Source: UBA5018 sp947463165 (GTDB lineage Bacteria; Cyanobacteriota; Cyanobacteriia; PCC-6307; Cyanobiaceae). Taken from it: a stretch of DNA of 64,000 bases. The DNA lies in NCBI GenBank assembly GCA_943371245.1, contig CALRTY020000021.1, forward strand, positions 3,367 to 67,366, given 5' to 3'. This document shows positions 1-8,997 of this stretch, piece by piece. The notes below the pieces were generated by a model that was not told the DNA's origin, did not search any database, and saw nothing but the letters and a program-made list of their open reading frames with translations. The stretch's first letter is position 1; the number at the start of each line of letters is the position of its first letter. The position numbers were made by a program, and so were the translations under genes.

Positions 1-180
1 TTATATTTTGGAGATCAGTTGACCAACATCACTAGAGCCATGCTGCCAGCAAATGATTACTAGTGGACTCGGCTTAAGTTTTTTGCCTACTTGGCGGTCA
101 ACGGAACACTCTTGTATTACAAAGAAATACGTACACTTTTTGGCGGGATTGGGAGTAGCGCATTTGAGGCCATATTTAGC

Positions 181-498
181 ATGGATGGTCTTTATGGGTG
201 CATGCAACTCGCCTTTCCCGTATGCGTGATATGGCTTCATACGTATGTGCAAACGAAAAGCCGGGTAAACTGGTCAAGCGAGTCAGTCAAAGAAGAATAT
301 AATGCTAAATACAGAGACGGCGCAGGCCGGGGGATTGAGAAGTGGTTGAAGACGTCGAATGTCAATGATGATGCTGCTCTAAGGGTTGGGAGGATTGCTC
401 TAGGTGTTGCATTGCCGGCCGCAGCATGCACGGCATTCGCAGCATATATCCTACCTGTAGTGGCCGTGTTTCAGCTAGTACATTTGATTTTTAAGTGA
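181..498 (+). CDS. Orphan small membrane protein, function unknown
   Basis: I do not recognise this 105-residue protein. A hydrophobic segment lies near the N-terminus (around LAFPVCVIWLHTYV) and a longer one occupies the last 35 residues, with a charged polar stretch between them (KSRVNWSSESVKEEYNAKYR region), so a two-span membrane protein is likely. The ATG at 181 is preferred, with GAGG about 11 bases upstream. The frame is open back to a stop at 61 and a TTG at 91 would add 30 residues. The stretch is clearly lower in GC than the rest of the window, which suggests recent acquisition or a mobile-element remnant. It is convergent with the dev operon downstream. Confidence 0.4.
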   Translation: MDGLYGCMQLAFPVCVIWLHTYVQTKSRVNWSSESVKEEYNAKYRDGAGRGIEKWLKTSNVNDDAALRVGRIALGVALPAAACTAFAAYILPVVAVFQLVHLIFK

Positions 499-635
499 TA
501 AGGAGACTCTCGAAGCTGCCACATCGGCGGCTCTGCTACCTGAGAACTGTTGCGGAAATGGGGCTCCATTGGCCGTTTCTTGGATTTGACGGAACTTCCG
601 TGAAGCGCAACTAGACCGCCCTAAACCAAATCGCT

Positions 636-1334
636 CTAAACCAGCCGGCCGCCATCGAGGTTCACGACGCGATCGGCGATATCCAGCACTTTGTTGTCAT
701 GGGTCACCATCACGATCGCCGCTGCTTTGCTATTCGCCAGCTCACGAAACAGGGCCACGGCTTCTCGGCCCGAGTCTCGATCCAGGGCGGCGGTGGGTTC
801 ATCGGCCAGCAGTAGCCGCGGCGAGGCCACCAAGGCCCGCGAGATGGCCACCCGCTGTTTCTGCCCGCCGGAGAGTTTCTCAGGGTAGTAGTAAGCCCGA
901 TCGGCCAGGCCCACCTGCATCAGCACCTCGGCCGCTCGGGCATCCATGGCGCTGCGACCCAGCTGCAGCCAGTTGCTGTGCACTTCTAATCCCAGGCGCA
1001 CATTGGCCAGGGCGGTGAGATAGGGCAACAGGTTGTGGGCCTGGAAGATGAAACCGGCTTGACGGCGCAGCTGGGTGAGCACACGGCGGTCGGCATGCAG
1101 TAGCTCCACCCCCAGGATCTGGAGACTGCCGCTCTGGGCTGCCCGCAGGCCCCCCAGCATGGTGAGCAGGGTGGTTTTGCCAGAGCCGGAGGGGCCCGTG
1201 AGGATCACGATTTCGCCGCCATTCACCGTCAGGTTGATGTCATGGAGCACCTGCTTGGCCATACCGCCCTCTAGGAAGGCATGGTCGAGATGTTGCACCT
1301 GGATTAATGGGGCTGAATTGTCGTTTGGGTCCAT
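636..1334 (-). CDS. devA: DevA-type ABC exporter ATP-binding protein
   Basis: This 232-residue ATPase should power a DevBCA-type export complex at the inner membrane. Walker A GPSGSGKTT lies near residue 47, the Q-loop around FIFQAHNLL near 96, the signature LSGGQKQRV near 154 and Walker B LLLADEP near 174, so the ATPase is intact. It is the last gene of a minus-strand operon devB-devC-devA, starting 6 bp after devC ends. In heterocyst formers DevBCA exports glycolipids through TolC. Unicellular cyanobacteria carry homologues whose cargo differs or is unknown, so the substrate here is not inferred. The stop codon lies in the first of two 15-bp repeat units just downstream (about 607-645). Confidence 0.9.
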   Translation of the reverse strand: MDPNDNSAPLIQVQHLDHAFLEGGMAKQVLHDINLTVNGGEIVILTGPSGSGKTTLLTMLGGLRAAQSGSLQILGVELLHADRRVLTQLRRQAGFIFQAHNLLPYLTALANVRLGLEVHSNWLQLGRSAMDARAAEVLMQVGLADRAYYYPEKLSGGQKQRVAISRALVASPRLLLADEPTAALDRDSGREAVALFRELANSKAAAIVMVTHDNKVLDIADRVVNLDGGRLV

Positions 1335-1340
1335 GGCGGC

Positions 1341-2504
1341 TTAAAAGATCTCAGCTGGATCCAGGCGGCGCAGCTTGTCGGTTGCCAGCCAGCCAGAGAT
1401 GCCACACATGGCCAGGGTGAAGCCGAATACCAATACAGCTCGGCCCACACTCATCACCACCGCCAGTGAGGTGGCGCGGGCCAGAAAGGCGTAGAGCCCG
1501 AGCGATAGAGCCAGGCTTGGCCAGAAGGCCAACACCGCTAAAATCAGAGATTCTTGAATAATTATACTTACCACGAAGCCATCGTCGTAGCCCATGGCTT
1601 TGAGCGTGGCGTATTCACCCAGGTGATCGCTCACATCTGAATAAAGAATCTGGTACACAATAATGCCACCCACCGCCAAGCCTACGAGCACGCCCAGGCC
1701 AAATATCACCCCAAATGATGTGTTGTGCCGCCAGTAGTTAACCTCAACTTGGGCGATCTGGGGAATTGTGAATACCTTCACCGATGGATCCAGAAAGCTC
1801 TCCAGCGTGGCTTTCACCCGCAGCGGATCGACGCCTGGCTTTAGCTGGATTACACCCATCTGGATGTCGTCTGCACTCTGATTGGGGAAGTAATTTTTGA
1901 AGTTGGTGGCGGAGGTGATCAGGTTGATATCGGCGGCGAAGGTAAGGCCCATGCTGAACAGTCCATCCACCCTGGCCCTCATGCCCCCGAGTTCGGTGTC
2001 GTAGTGCCCATCGCGGCGCACCACCTGGGCCACCGCTCCAGCATTGCGTTTCGAGCGGGTATCAAAGAACAGGCTGTCGGAGCGCTCCAGCAGCCAGGGA
2101 TCGGCAGCGATTTCCTGGATGTTCAGGGCTGGATTTTCAGGGGCGATTCCGAAAATCAAAGCCTGTTTTTGTTGGTGGCTGTCGCGGTTCAACCATTCAC
2201 TGAGCCCGACGTAGAGGGGCGCCACGTTGCGCACGCCCTCCACCCCCAGGGCCTGGCTGAGGCGGGCCCTGGGAAAATTGAGCTGTTCCCCCAGGTAGAG
2301 GTAGCGACCGCTCACCATCACCAGCTCGCCATTCAGCCGCTGCAGGGGGCGCTTCTGGCTGTCATAGAGGCCGCCGGAGAGCCCCAGCTGGAAGAACACC
2401 AGCAGGTTGGCGAAGCTCACCCCGGCGATGGCGGCGGCCAGCCGCATGGGCCGGTGGATCGCCTGGCGCCAGGCCAGGGGTGTGCGCTGCAGCAGTTGGA
2501 TCAT
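1341..2504 (-). CDS. devC: DevC-type ABC exporter permease (FtsX/MacB-like)
   Basis: The 387-residue membrane protein has the FtsX-like permease layout: one N-terminal span (about residues 20-45), a large periplasmic domain of over 200 residues, then three C-terminal spans starting near residue 262 (LGVLVGLAVGGIIVYQIL). The conserved SDHLGEYATLKAMGY coupling segment follows the second span and is typical of DevC. It lies between devB and devA in one minus-strand operon and should form the membrane part of the exporter with them. Start ATG at 2504 fits the family length. Confidence 0.9.
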   Translation of the reverse strand: MIQLLQRTPLAWRQAIHRPMRLAAAIAGVSFANLLVFFQLGLSGGLYDSQKRPLQRLNGELVMVSGRYLYLGEQLNFPRARLSQALGVEGVRNVAPLYVGLSEWLNRDSHQQKQALIFGIAPENPALNIQEIAADPWLLERSDSLFFDTRSKRNAGAVAQVVRRDGHYDTELGGMRARVDGLFSMGLTFAADINLITSATNFKNYFPNQSADDIQMGVIQLKPGVDPLRVKATLESFLDPSVKVFTIPQIAQVEVNYWRHNTSFGVIFGLGVLVGLAVGGIIVYQILYSDVSDHLGEYATLKAMGYDDGFVVSIIIQESLILAVLAFWPSLALSLGLYAFLARATSLAVVMSVGRAVLVFGFTLAMCGISGWLATDKLRRLDPAEIF

Positions 2505-2510
2505 GGCACT

Positions 2511-2549
2511 GGCTTCACGAGCTGGCTTCTCGGGCTGGCTTCACGGGCT
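2511..2549. repeat. 13-bp tandem repeat, three units, spanning the devB stop
   Basis: Three 13-base units of the form GGCTTCWCGRGCT lie at 2511-2523, 2524-2536 and 2537-2549. The last unit contains the devB stop codon and the array fills the devB-devC spacer. One of several arrays in this window that include a stop codon. Confidence 0.8.
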
Positions 2550-3635
2550 GCCGGGTGTGGAGAAGGCCGGTTGCCGGCGGCGCTGGGCTTCGATCAGCTG
2601 TTGGCGCAACCGCTGCTGCTGGCGTTTTTGCTCCGGGCTAAGCGGGTCAAACAGTACGTTCACCTGCATGTAATTGATCAAACTGGCCACCGCGGCCGCC
2701 TCAGGTTTTAGGCCAATTTTTACCTCGATCACGCGGCGATCCAGGTTCTCGCCCGCTTGGCCGGTGAATACGGTTTGGCGGCTCACCTGGCGAGCAATCT
2801 CCACCACCCGGCCGGCGATGATCTTGCCCGCGAAGCCATCGGCCGTCAGCTCCACCCGCTGGCCCAACATGATGCCGGGGCGGTCGGTTTGATATATCTC
2901 GGCGATCACACCCATGCGGCTGCTGTCGCCCATCTCCACAATGCCGCTATCGCCCACCTTGTCGCCTGGGTAGGCGTTGATCTTGAACACGGTGCCAGCA
3001 AAGGGTGCCCGGATCGTGGCCTTGGCCAGTTCGGCGCGATCGCGCTCCAGGTTGGCCCGCTTTTCCGCTAGTTCAGCGGCCAGGGTCTGGCGGTCACCGA
3101 CCGCCTGATCCAGGTTTGCCCGGGTGGTATTGAGAATGGTGGCGCGCCGATCGCGCAGTTCGGCGCTGCTGGCCCCCTGGTCATAGAGCTGCCTGTAGCG
3201 ACGCAGCTCCACCTCGGCCTGGCTTAATTCGCCCCGATTCTTGGCAATCACACTGTCCTGGGCTGTCAGTTTGCGCTGCGCCACCGTCACGGCCGCAGCC
3301 GCCTCCCGCACGCTCTTCTCCAGGCTCTCGGCGCTGTCGAGGATGGCCAAAGCCTGGCCTTTGCGCACCGTTTGGCCCTCTTTCACCAGCACCTGACGCA
3401 CCGCGTCATTGCTGAGCGAACTCGGCACCGACAGCTTCACCACCCGATCCAGCGGTTCCACCCTGCCCAGGGCGGCGATTCGCCGCGGCAGCAGGGTTTG
3501 TTGACGCTGGATTTGCTCCAGCCGGCGCTGGCGCTGCTGGCCGATCCAGCCCATGGCCACCAGGCTACCTGCCACCAACACCACCAGCCCCACCAGCAGG
3601 TAACGGCGGCGGGAGGGGGGCTGCTGGTCGGTCAT
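2541..3635 (-). CDS. devB: DevB-type HlyD-family membrane fusion protein
   Basis: This 364-residue periplasmic adaptor is anchored by an N-terminal membrane segment (YLLVGLVVLVAGSLVAMG). It has a lipoyl/barrel-sandwich half (AALGRVEPLD, VKEGQTVRKGQALAILD), a long alpha-helical hairpin of about 100 residues rich in A, E, R and L, and the second barrel-sandwich half (KATIRAPFAGTVFKIN). Family knowledge says it bridges the DevCA pump to an outer-membrane TolC channel. It is the first gene of the operon. The stop codon at 2541 lies inside the last unit of a 13-bp tandem repeat that fills the gap to devC. Confidence 0.9.
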   Translation of the reverse strand: MTDQQPPSRRRYLLVGLVVLVAGSLVAMGWIGQQRQRRLEQIQRQQTLLPRRIAALGRVEPLDRVVKLSVPSSLSNDAVRQVLVKEGQTVRKGQALAILDSAESLEKSVREAAAAVTVAQRKLTAQDSVIAKNRGELSQAEVELRRYRQLYDQGASSAELRDRRATILNTTRANLDQAVGDRQTLAAELAEKRANLERDRAELAKATIRAPFAGTVFKINAYPGDKVGDSGIVEMGDSSRMGVIAEIYQTDRPGIMLGQRVELTADGFAGKIIAGRVVEIARQVSRQTVFTGQAGENLDRRVIEVKIGLKPEAAAVASLINYMQVNVLFDPLSPEQKRQQQRLRQQLIEAQRRRQPAFSTPGSP

Positions 3636-3826
3636 GGGGTTGGACTGCTAGCGAGAAGCTAGGCAGATCCTGGGGGCCGGATATCCACTTAACACCAAAA
3701 TCTGCTTCGATCTGCTGCATCCCTGGCGGTGGGCCTGCGTGTTTTACGTGTAGATAGGCCGGCGAGAGAGGTCCTGGCCTTGGGCAGCTCGCTGATTTAT
3801 GTTTTTGCCGGCACCCTGAATTGGTG

Positions 3827-4075
3827 ATGGGAGCAGATCAAGCCTCCGAATCATTGATCGTGGATGTGACCTGGCTGAGCGGCGAATTGCGGAGCCGGGT
3901 GGAGCAAGCGGCAGCCCACGCCGGCCTGAGCGTGAACGAGGCCTGCGAGCAGTGGCTGCGCCAGGGGCTGGAGCAGGCCGAGCAGCAGCGGGCCATCGCC
4001 GATACCCCCGGACGCTGCTCGCTGCGCACCGGCATCTGCAGCTCCGGCCCAGTGCCTCTGCCGGTGCAGCAGTAG
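3827..4075 (+). CDS. Small hypothetical protein with ribbon-helix-helix-like segment
   Basis: The 82-residue ORF has an N-terminal half (VTWLSGELRSRVEQAAAH, then GLSVNEACEQWLRQGLEQ) with the strand plus two-helix pattern of ribbon-helix-helix antitoxin or repressor proteins. The tail is Cys/Pro-containing and unstructured-looking. No partner toxin is seen next to it. TTG and GTG lie just upstream of the ATG at 3827 in the same frame. The following kilobase carries no convincing gene, so this may be the remaining piece of a larger locus. The RHH reading is inference from pattern only. Confidence 0.4.
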   Translation: MGADQASESLIVDVTWLSGELRSRVEQAAAHAGLSVNEACEQWLRQGLEQAEQQRAIADTPGRCSLRTGICSSGPVPLPVQQ

Positions 4076-5074
4076 GGCCAGGCGGGTATCAAATCACAGC
4101 TCCAACCAGTAGGCGATCGCTAGACACATTTCCACCCCGGCCTTGTCGAGGCCACCGCCGCCGCCGCCTTCGCATCGCTGGGGTCATCACAGACCAGGGC
4201 CAGCTAGACGGCCAGTCGGTGTAGCTGGAACGACAGCGCCTTGATCACCACCTCGCTGGCGGGCTGGGGAGAGAAGCATCGGCCGCACAGAGGGCCTACT
4301 GGTTTTCGCTGACGCCTGAAGGCGGTTCCAGGCGGGAGCAACACAGCTGAAATCTTCCAAATTTATTTCTGGGGCATTTACCCAGTTGCGTCGCACAGTG
4401 GTTCAGTCACATGCTCGTTATCGATGCCAAAGCCAGTATCTGAAAACACTTCCATCGCCAAGGCGACTGCTTCATCAATTTGTAACCATTGCGGCGGCAG
4501 CGGCCAGCTGCGTGTAGCATCTTGGGCCTACAAGACCTGCATGACCTGTGTGGGAACTGGCGTGATCAAGCTGCCACAGGCCTCTTGATTCAGGCTCCGA
4601 GCGGTTTCATTGTGCTATTTAGACCAAGGAAACTGCTTGGATCCATGATGCTCTGGCTGCCCTGTAAAATGTGTTTAACTCAAATCTAGCTAATATCTCA
4701 GCGGTGGCATCAAGTACGTATTTTGCTGATTTGAAGCGTAATAATATCAAAGAAACGGGCGAGAATTGGCGTTTTTCCCCTGTTCAGAAGTTGGTAGAGA
4801 TCTGAATCCGGTATTTGTGGATCTCTGCCATCTTTTGCAGGCTCTGGGCTGCCGCTGTCGTTCAAGCTTTTCTGGTAATGGGTGGCTGGCCTGACGCCGA
4901 GCCTTGCGAGAGTGCGGCTCCAGGCCCGTTGGTCTGCGTTTGGCGACAGCGGTAGGCCATGATTCACACCCAGCCCCACTGGCCCACACGCTGCCTCAGG
5001 ACACATCCCACCAAGGTGGTTTGCCTGCTAACGCTGGGCTGGGATAAGCAGCTTGCCATTTGCCAACCCCCACC
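4076..5074. other. 1-kb stretch without a convincing gene
   Basis: Only short overlapping ORFs with no recognisable domain or good start occur here. On the minus strand around 4090-4330 there are short coding-looking pieces broken by stops (for example a CLAIAYWLEL stretch ending near 4097), which would fit a decayed gene. I see no tRNA or clear terminator. Confidence 0.5.
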
Positions 5075-5494
5075 ATGGATGCAGACACCCTGAGCAGCCT
5101 GTTCACCAAGCCCTACGGCACTACAGCCCCCAGCGACGAACTTTGGCGCTCTCTCTATGCAGAGGATGTGCACTTCCAGGATCCAACCCAGGAGAGACAG
5201 GGCATTGAAGCATATCTCAACGCCCAGCGTGACCTAATAAAGCGCTGTGATGACGTGTTCCTCAAGCCGGGTGCGCTATCGATCCAGGCCGATTCCGCCT
5301 TTGTCGAATGGGAGATGGGTTTGAAGATTAAAGGTATCGAATTTATCTACCCCGGTTGCACCCGTCTTCTGTTCAATGATGATGGTAAAATCATTGACCA
5401 CCGCGATTATTTCGACTTCGTGGGACCAACTTTCGCGCCTGTGCCGCTGATCGGGGGGTTTGTGCGCTGGCTTTACTCACGATTTGTGGCCTGA
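5075..5494 (+). CDS. NTF2-like (SnoaL-type) fold protein
   Basis: The 139-residue protein has the hallmarks of the NTF2/SnoaL-like superfamily: an N-terminal helix, then LYAEDVHFQDPTQERQGIEAY, a central sheet (FVEWEMGLKIKGI), and a C-terminal strand pair GKIIDHRDYFDF. Such proteins are small cone-shaped enzymes or binding proteins, and the ligand cannot be read from sequence. The ATG at 5075 is preferred over a TTG at 5060 because the fold starts soon after it. It stands alone between an empty kilobase and the cupin gene. Confidence 0.7.
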   Translation: MDADTLSSLFTKPYGTTAPSDELWRSLYAEDVHFQDPTQERQGIEAYLNAQRDLIKRCDDVFLKPGALSIQADSAFVEWEMGLKIKGIEFIYPGCTRLLFNDDGKIIDHRDYFDFVGPTFAPVPLIGGFVRWLYSRFVA

Positions 5495-5633
5495 CAGTGG
5501 AGGGGCGAAATTGCCAGTTCGGCAACTTAGCCAGCTGAAAGCCACTGCCTACCTGGTCTGTTGATTGCCCGCCCCTGGTTGATCCGGCAATGGATTGGGC
5601 TACATCGCTATCTCACTTGGGCAGAATCAGGCC

Positions 5634-6317
5634 ATGGAGTTGCATGCCGATCTCAGCCAGCGCGTGGTGCTAGATACCGCCACCCTGGCCTGGTCCCCAT
5701 CGCCGCTGGCGGGCGTGGAGCGGCGCATGCTCGATCGCCGCGGCGGTGAAGTGGCCCGCGCCAGCTCGATCGTGCGCTATGCACCCGGCAGCCGCTTCGA
5801 TCGGCACTGCCATGGTGGTGGCGAAGAAATCCTGGTGCTCACGGGCACCTTTTCCGATGAACAGGGCGACTATCCAGCGGGCAGCTACCTGCGCAACCCC
5901 GTTGGTTCCCAACATACGCCATTTAGCACCGAAGGCTGCACGATCCTGGTGAAGCTGCATCAGATGCACCCAGCTGATCAGCGGCGCCTGGTGATCGATA
6001 CGCGTCAGGCCGATTGGTTTCCTGGTTTGGTGCCAGGCCTGCAGGTGCTGCCGTTACATAGCTTTGGCTCGGAGCAGGTGGCCCTGGTGCGCTGGCAGCC
6101 CGGCACCCTGTTTTCAGCTCATCGCCACGCTGGTGGCGAGGAAATCCTGGTGCTTGATGGGCTATTTCAGGATGAACTGGGCAGCTATCCAGAGGGCAGC
6201 TGGCTGCGCAATCCCCCCGGCAGTGTTCACCGCCCCTGGAGCGATACAGGCTGCACGATCTGGGTAAAGACCGGCCATCTGCCGGCTACCCAAGGTCCGG
6301 ATGGCTCAGAAATGTGA
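5634..6317 (+). CDS. Tandem double-cupin protein (ChrR cupin type)
   Basis: The 227-residue protein consists of two homologous cupin domains. The first carries HCHGGGEEILVLTGTF, then YPAGSYLRNPVGSQHTP. The second repeats it as HRHAGGEEILVLDGLF, then YPEGSWLRNPPGSVHRP. The paired His-x-His, Glu and later His residues are the usual cupin metal ligands and are intact in both halves. The pattern matches the cupin domain of ChrR-type anti-sigma factors, but the N-terminal zinc-binding sigma-interaction part of ChrR is absent. A sensor, isomerase or dioxygenase role cannot be chosen. The ATG at 5634 precedes the first domain; a TTG 39 bases upstream is less likely. Confidence 0.8.
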   Translation: MELHADLSQRVVLDTATLAWSPSPLAGVERRMLDRRGGEVARASSIVRYAPGSRFDRHCHGGGEEILVLTGTFSDEQGDYPAGSYLRNPVGSQHTPFSTEGCTILVKLHQMHPADQRRLVIDTRQADWFPGLVPGLQVLPLHSFGSEQVALVRWQPGTLFSAHRHAGGEEILVLDGLFQDELGSYPEGSWLRNPPGSVHRPWSDTGCTIWVKTGHLPATQGPDGSEM

Positions 6318-6355
6318 GCCTGGGGATAGGCGCATGCCAATTATTAAGGGCTTCC

Positions 6356-7768
6356 CTAATCCACAGCAGTAAACTGCTGCTCCAGCAGCGGCAGCAGCCG
6401 TTCCAGGGCCACCCCGCGACTGGCTTTGAGCAATAGGCAATCGCCCGGCTGCAGCCACTGCTCCAGCGGCGGCGCGGCCTGCTCGGGGCTGGCCACCCCC
6501 ACCAGGCGCGGCAGGCCGGCGGCGGCTGCCAGCATCGCTTCCCCTTCTGCACCCTCGGCCACCACCACCAGGCCGTCGAGGCCTAGTTCTGCGGCGCGGC
6601 TGCCCACCTGGTGATGCAACTCCAGGCTCTGGTCGCCCAACTCGAGCATCTTGCCCAACACGGCAAAGCGGCGCCCCGGCTGGCTATTTAGTAGCTCCAG
6701 CGCCGCCAGCACCGCCTCTGGCGAGGCGTTATAGGTTTCATCCAGCACGGTGATGCCACCGATCAGCCGCCGCTGGTGGCGGCCGTCGGGTACGTCTACC
6801 TGCAGGGCGGTGAGCAGCTTCGGCGGCACCCCCAGCAGCTCGGCGACGGCCAGGGCCAACAGCAGGTTGCGGGCGTTGTGACGCCCCGGCAGCGGCAGCG
6901 CCAGCGATAACTGCCCCAGCCGCAGGCTTGAATCGGCCTCCAAGTATTCGCCCAGCAGATCGGCATGGGCGCTGCCGGCTTCATCGGCGAGGGCGATGCG
7001 CACCACCCGGCCAGTCCACACCCGCGCCAGGGCTGCCTCCAGCAGCGGATCCCCCGCTGGGATCACCACCGCTCCATCGGGGTGCAGTTGGGCGGTGATT
7101 TCACATTTGGCCTGGGCGATCGCCTCGCGACTGCCCAACCGGCCGATGTGGGCGGTGCCGATATTGGTGATCACCGCAAGATTGGGTTCGGCGCAGCGGC
7201 TGAGGCGCTCGATTTCCCCCAACCCCCGCATACCCATCTCCACCACCACCGCCCGGTGATCAGCGCTGCTGCTGAGCAGGGTGAGCGGTACGCCGATGTC
7301 GTTGTTTTGATTGCCGCTGGAGGCCTGAATCGGCCCCAGGGGGGCCAGGGCCGCCTGAATCAATTGGCGGGTGGTGGTCTTGCCGGCGGAGCCGGTCACC
7401 GCCACCACCTGCAAGGCCAACTGGCGACGCCAGCAGGTGGCCAGCTGTTGGTAGGCCAGCTGGCTGTCCTCCACCCACCAGAGGTGGCAGCCGGCGGCGC
7501 TGGCCTGGGCCGGCAATTGCTCGGCTGCTGCTGGGGTCAGCCGCTCTGGCTGGGCGAGCAGGGCGCGGCAGCCGGCGGCGATCGCCGCTTCCAGGAAGCC
7601 ATGGCCATCGAAGCGTTCGCCGATCAGGGGCACATAGAGGTCGCCGGCCTGCAGCTGGCGGCTATCTGTGCAAATTTGCCTGAGCCGTAGCTCGGCCTGA
7701 TCGGAATCGAGGGCACCGCTGGCCGGTGCTCCCCATAGCTGCTGAAGGGCGCCCAATTGCAGCGTCAT
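6356..7768 (-). CDS. murF: UDP-N-acetylmuramoyl-tripeptide--D-alanyl-D-alanine ligase
   Basis: MurF adds the D-Ala-D-Ala dipeptide to UDP-MurNAc-tripeptide in the cytoplasm, the last soluble step of peptidoglycan precursor synthesis. The 470 residues show the Mur ligase order: an N-terminal UDP-binding domain (DSRQLQAGDLYVPL), the ATP P-loop VTGSAGKTTTRQ, the NQNNDIGVPLTLL and VVVEMGMRGLGEI motifs, and the C-terminal domain (LDETYNASPEAVLAAL). Length is normal. It begins 5 bp after the end of the upstream TPR-like membrane protein gene on the same strand, so the two are probably co-transcribed. Confidence 0.95.
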   Translation of the reverse strand: MTLQLGALQQLWGAPASGALDSDQAELRLRQICTDSRQLQAGDLYVPLIGERFDGHGFLEAAIAAGCRALLAQPERLTPAAAEQLPAQASAAGCHLWWVEDSQLAYQQLATCWRRQLALQVVAVTGSAGKTTTRQLIQAALAPLGPIQASSGNQNNDIGVPLTLLSSSADHRAVVVEMGMRGLGEIERLSRCAEPNLAVITNIGTAHIGRLGSREAIAQAKCEITAQLHPDGAVVIPAGDPLLEAALARVWTGRVVRIALADEAGSAHADLLGEYLEADSSLRLGQLSLALPLPGRHNARNLLLALAVAELLGVPPKLLTALQVDVPDGRHQRRLIGGITVLDETYNASPEAVLAALELLNSQPGRRFAVLGKMLELGDQSLELHHQVGSRAAELGLDGLVVVAEGAEGEAMLAAAAGLPRLVGVASPEQAAPPLEQWLQPGDCLLLKASRGVALERLLPLLEQQFTAVD

Positions 7769-7773
7769 TAGCG

Positions 7774-8661
7774 CTAATCACCGGCATCGAGGAGGATCAT
7801 GCCGGAGCCAACCCGCGCTTGACGGGCCAGCAGCCGGCCGAGGCCATCCCGCAGTTGCAGCTGCTCGTAGCCCAGCTCCAAGCTGCGCTGCCACCAGCGC
7901 TCCGCCTGGGCCTGGCGGCGCTGGCGCGAGAGGCGGCCATAGCCCTCTGCCATTTGCAACCGCAACAGGCCGCCATCGGCCTGGGCAGCGGCAATCAGCT
8001 GGTCGGGGTCCTGCTGGGCAAAGCCAGCCAGCAACTGCTTTTCCGCCTCTGCCGCAGCTGCCGCGGCTGTTGTGGCTGCATCTGCTGCTTCTGCCTCTGC
8101 TTCTGCATCTGCTGCAGCTGCGGCTGCCTCTGGCGAGCGAGAAGCTTCCCCCTCAGCTTTTGCCGCAGTGGCCTCTGGCGAGAGCATCACTACCGAGGAG
8201 CTGCCGCTAGAAACAGCCTCGGAATCATCTCTAGATGCCGCCTTTGATCCAGCTCCTGATGTAGCTTCTGCTCCAGCTTCGGAGAAACCAGGTTCGAGAT
8301 AAGTTGACTTGGCATAGCCGGATTCAATGGAATCGGCTGTAGATGAGCTAGCTTGGGGTGGCGGGCTGGGCCGCTGGGGCAATAGCCTGGCCAACTGCCA
8401 TGGCAGCAAAGTTATCAATATCAGGCCGCAGCTGAGTAGTAGTGGCCAGTAGAGGGGCGCCAGATCCCTTGGCCAGAAGCCAGGCCTGGTCAGATCTCCC
8501 TGCCAATTGCGACGCCACAACTCCTGAAACCGCAGCCGCAGGCTGGCCACCACCGCCCGCAGATCCTCTCCCAGCCGGGAAAAGGGATCCTGATAAGGCG
8601 CCGGTAGCGGAGCCCCGGACCGCTCAGGCCCGTAGCCAAACCGGGGAGGGTCTGCCGCCAT
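7774..8661 (-). CDS. Membrane-anchored Ala-rich protein with TPR-like C-terminus
   Basis: This 295-residue protein is not assigned to a named family. Residues 1-70 are cytoplasmic-looking, and a transmembrane segment follows (LYWPLLLSCGLILITLLPW). Then comes a low-complexity linker of about 110 residues dominated by A, E, S and D. The last 85 residues look like tetratricopeptide helices (LIAAAQADGGLLRLQMAEGYGRL, WWQRSLELGYEQLQLRDGL). The linker looks like repeat expansion (runs of EA/AD). Position directly ahead of murF suggests a cell-envelope context, but no function is claimed. Confidence 0.7.
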   Translation of the reverse strand: MAADPPRFGYGPERSGAPLPAPYQDPFSRLGEDLRAVVASLRLRFQELWRRNWQGDLTRPGFWPRDLAPLYWPLLLSCGLILITLLPWQLARLLPQRPSPPPQASSSTADSIESGYAKSTYLEPGFSEAGAEATSGAGSKAASRDDSEAVSSGSSSVVMLSPEATAAKAEGEASRSPEAAAAAADAEAEAEAADAATTAAAAAAEAEKQLLAGFAQQDPDQLIAAAQADGGLLRLQMAEGYGRLSRQRRQAQAERWWQRSLELGYEQLQLRDGLGRLLARQARVGSGMILLDAGD

Positions 8662-8732
8662 CTTGTTCAGGCTTATTCGTCGATTCAGATTTGAGAAGTC
8701 TTATAGGTTTGGATGGCTGTTCGCGGTTGGTT

Positions 8733-8850
8733 GGCCATTTCGGCTTGATTGGTTATTCCAGCTTGATTAGCTATTTCAGCTTGATTGGCAATTGCGGCCT
8801 GATTGGCAATTGCGGCTTGGTTGGGACGTTCGGCTTGGCTGGTCATTAAG
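8733..8850. repeat. 18-bp degenerate tandem repeat, about six units
   Basis: Six successive 18-base units of the form GGCTTGATTGGYNATTNC occupy the space upstream of the TPR-like gene and downstream of glgA. Because 18 is a multiple of 3, the plus frame reads as hexapeptides (GLIGYS, SLISYF, SLIGNC, GLIGNC and so on) without a credible gene. The rest of 8662-8997 shows nothing else that I can name. Confidence 0.85.
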
Positions 8851-8997
8851 GGCAGCTTTAAAAATCGCCACCGGCCTCGCAGCCGCTGCCATCTGCACCT
8901 GTCGCGAAAGGAGTCTCACGCGCTGATGCAGGGCTAAGCCGGTTTTGTCGAGGTGCCCTTAAGCGGCCGCTGGAAAACATTTGCTGTCCATACCCAT

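Noticed and set aside
1..252. Minus-strand 83-residue ORF
   Set aside because: Antisense to the better-supported plus ORF and with no family or membrane pattern.
4710..5006. Minus-strand ORFs with RRPTGLEP-like text
   Set aside because: Such text can arise from non-coding sequence. Two frames compete, no start is convincing, and no tRNA was found beside it.
5670..5969. Minus-strand ORF opposite the cupin gene
   Set aside because: Shadow of the cupin coding frame; the plus strand has clear metal-binding motifs.
8733..8850. CRISPR-like array
   Set aside because: Units are 18 bp, directly adjacent, degenerate and without spacers; no cas genes are nearby.
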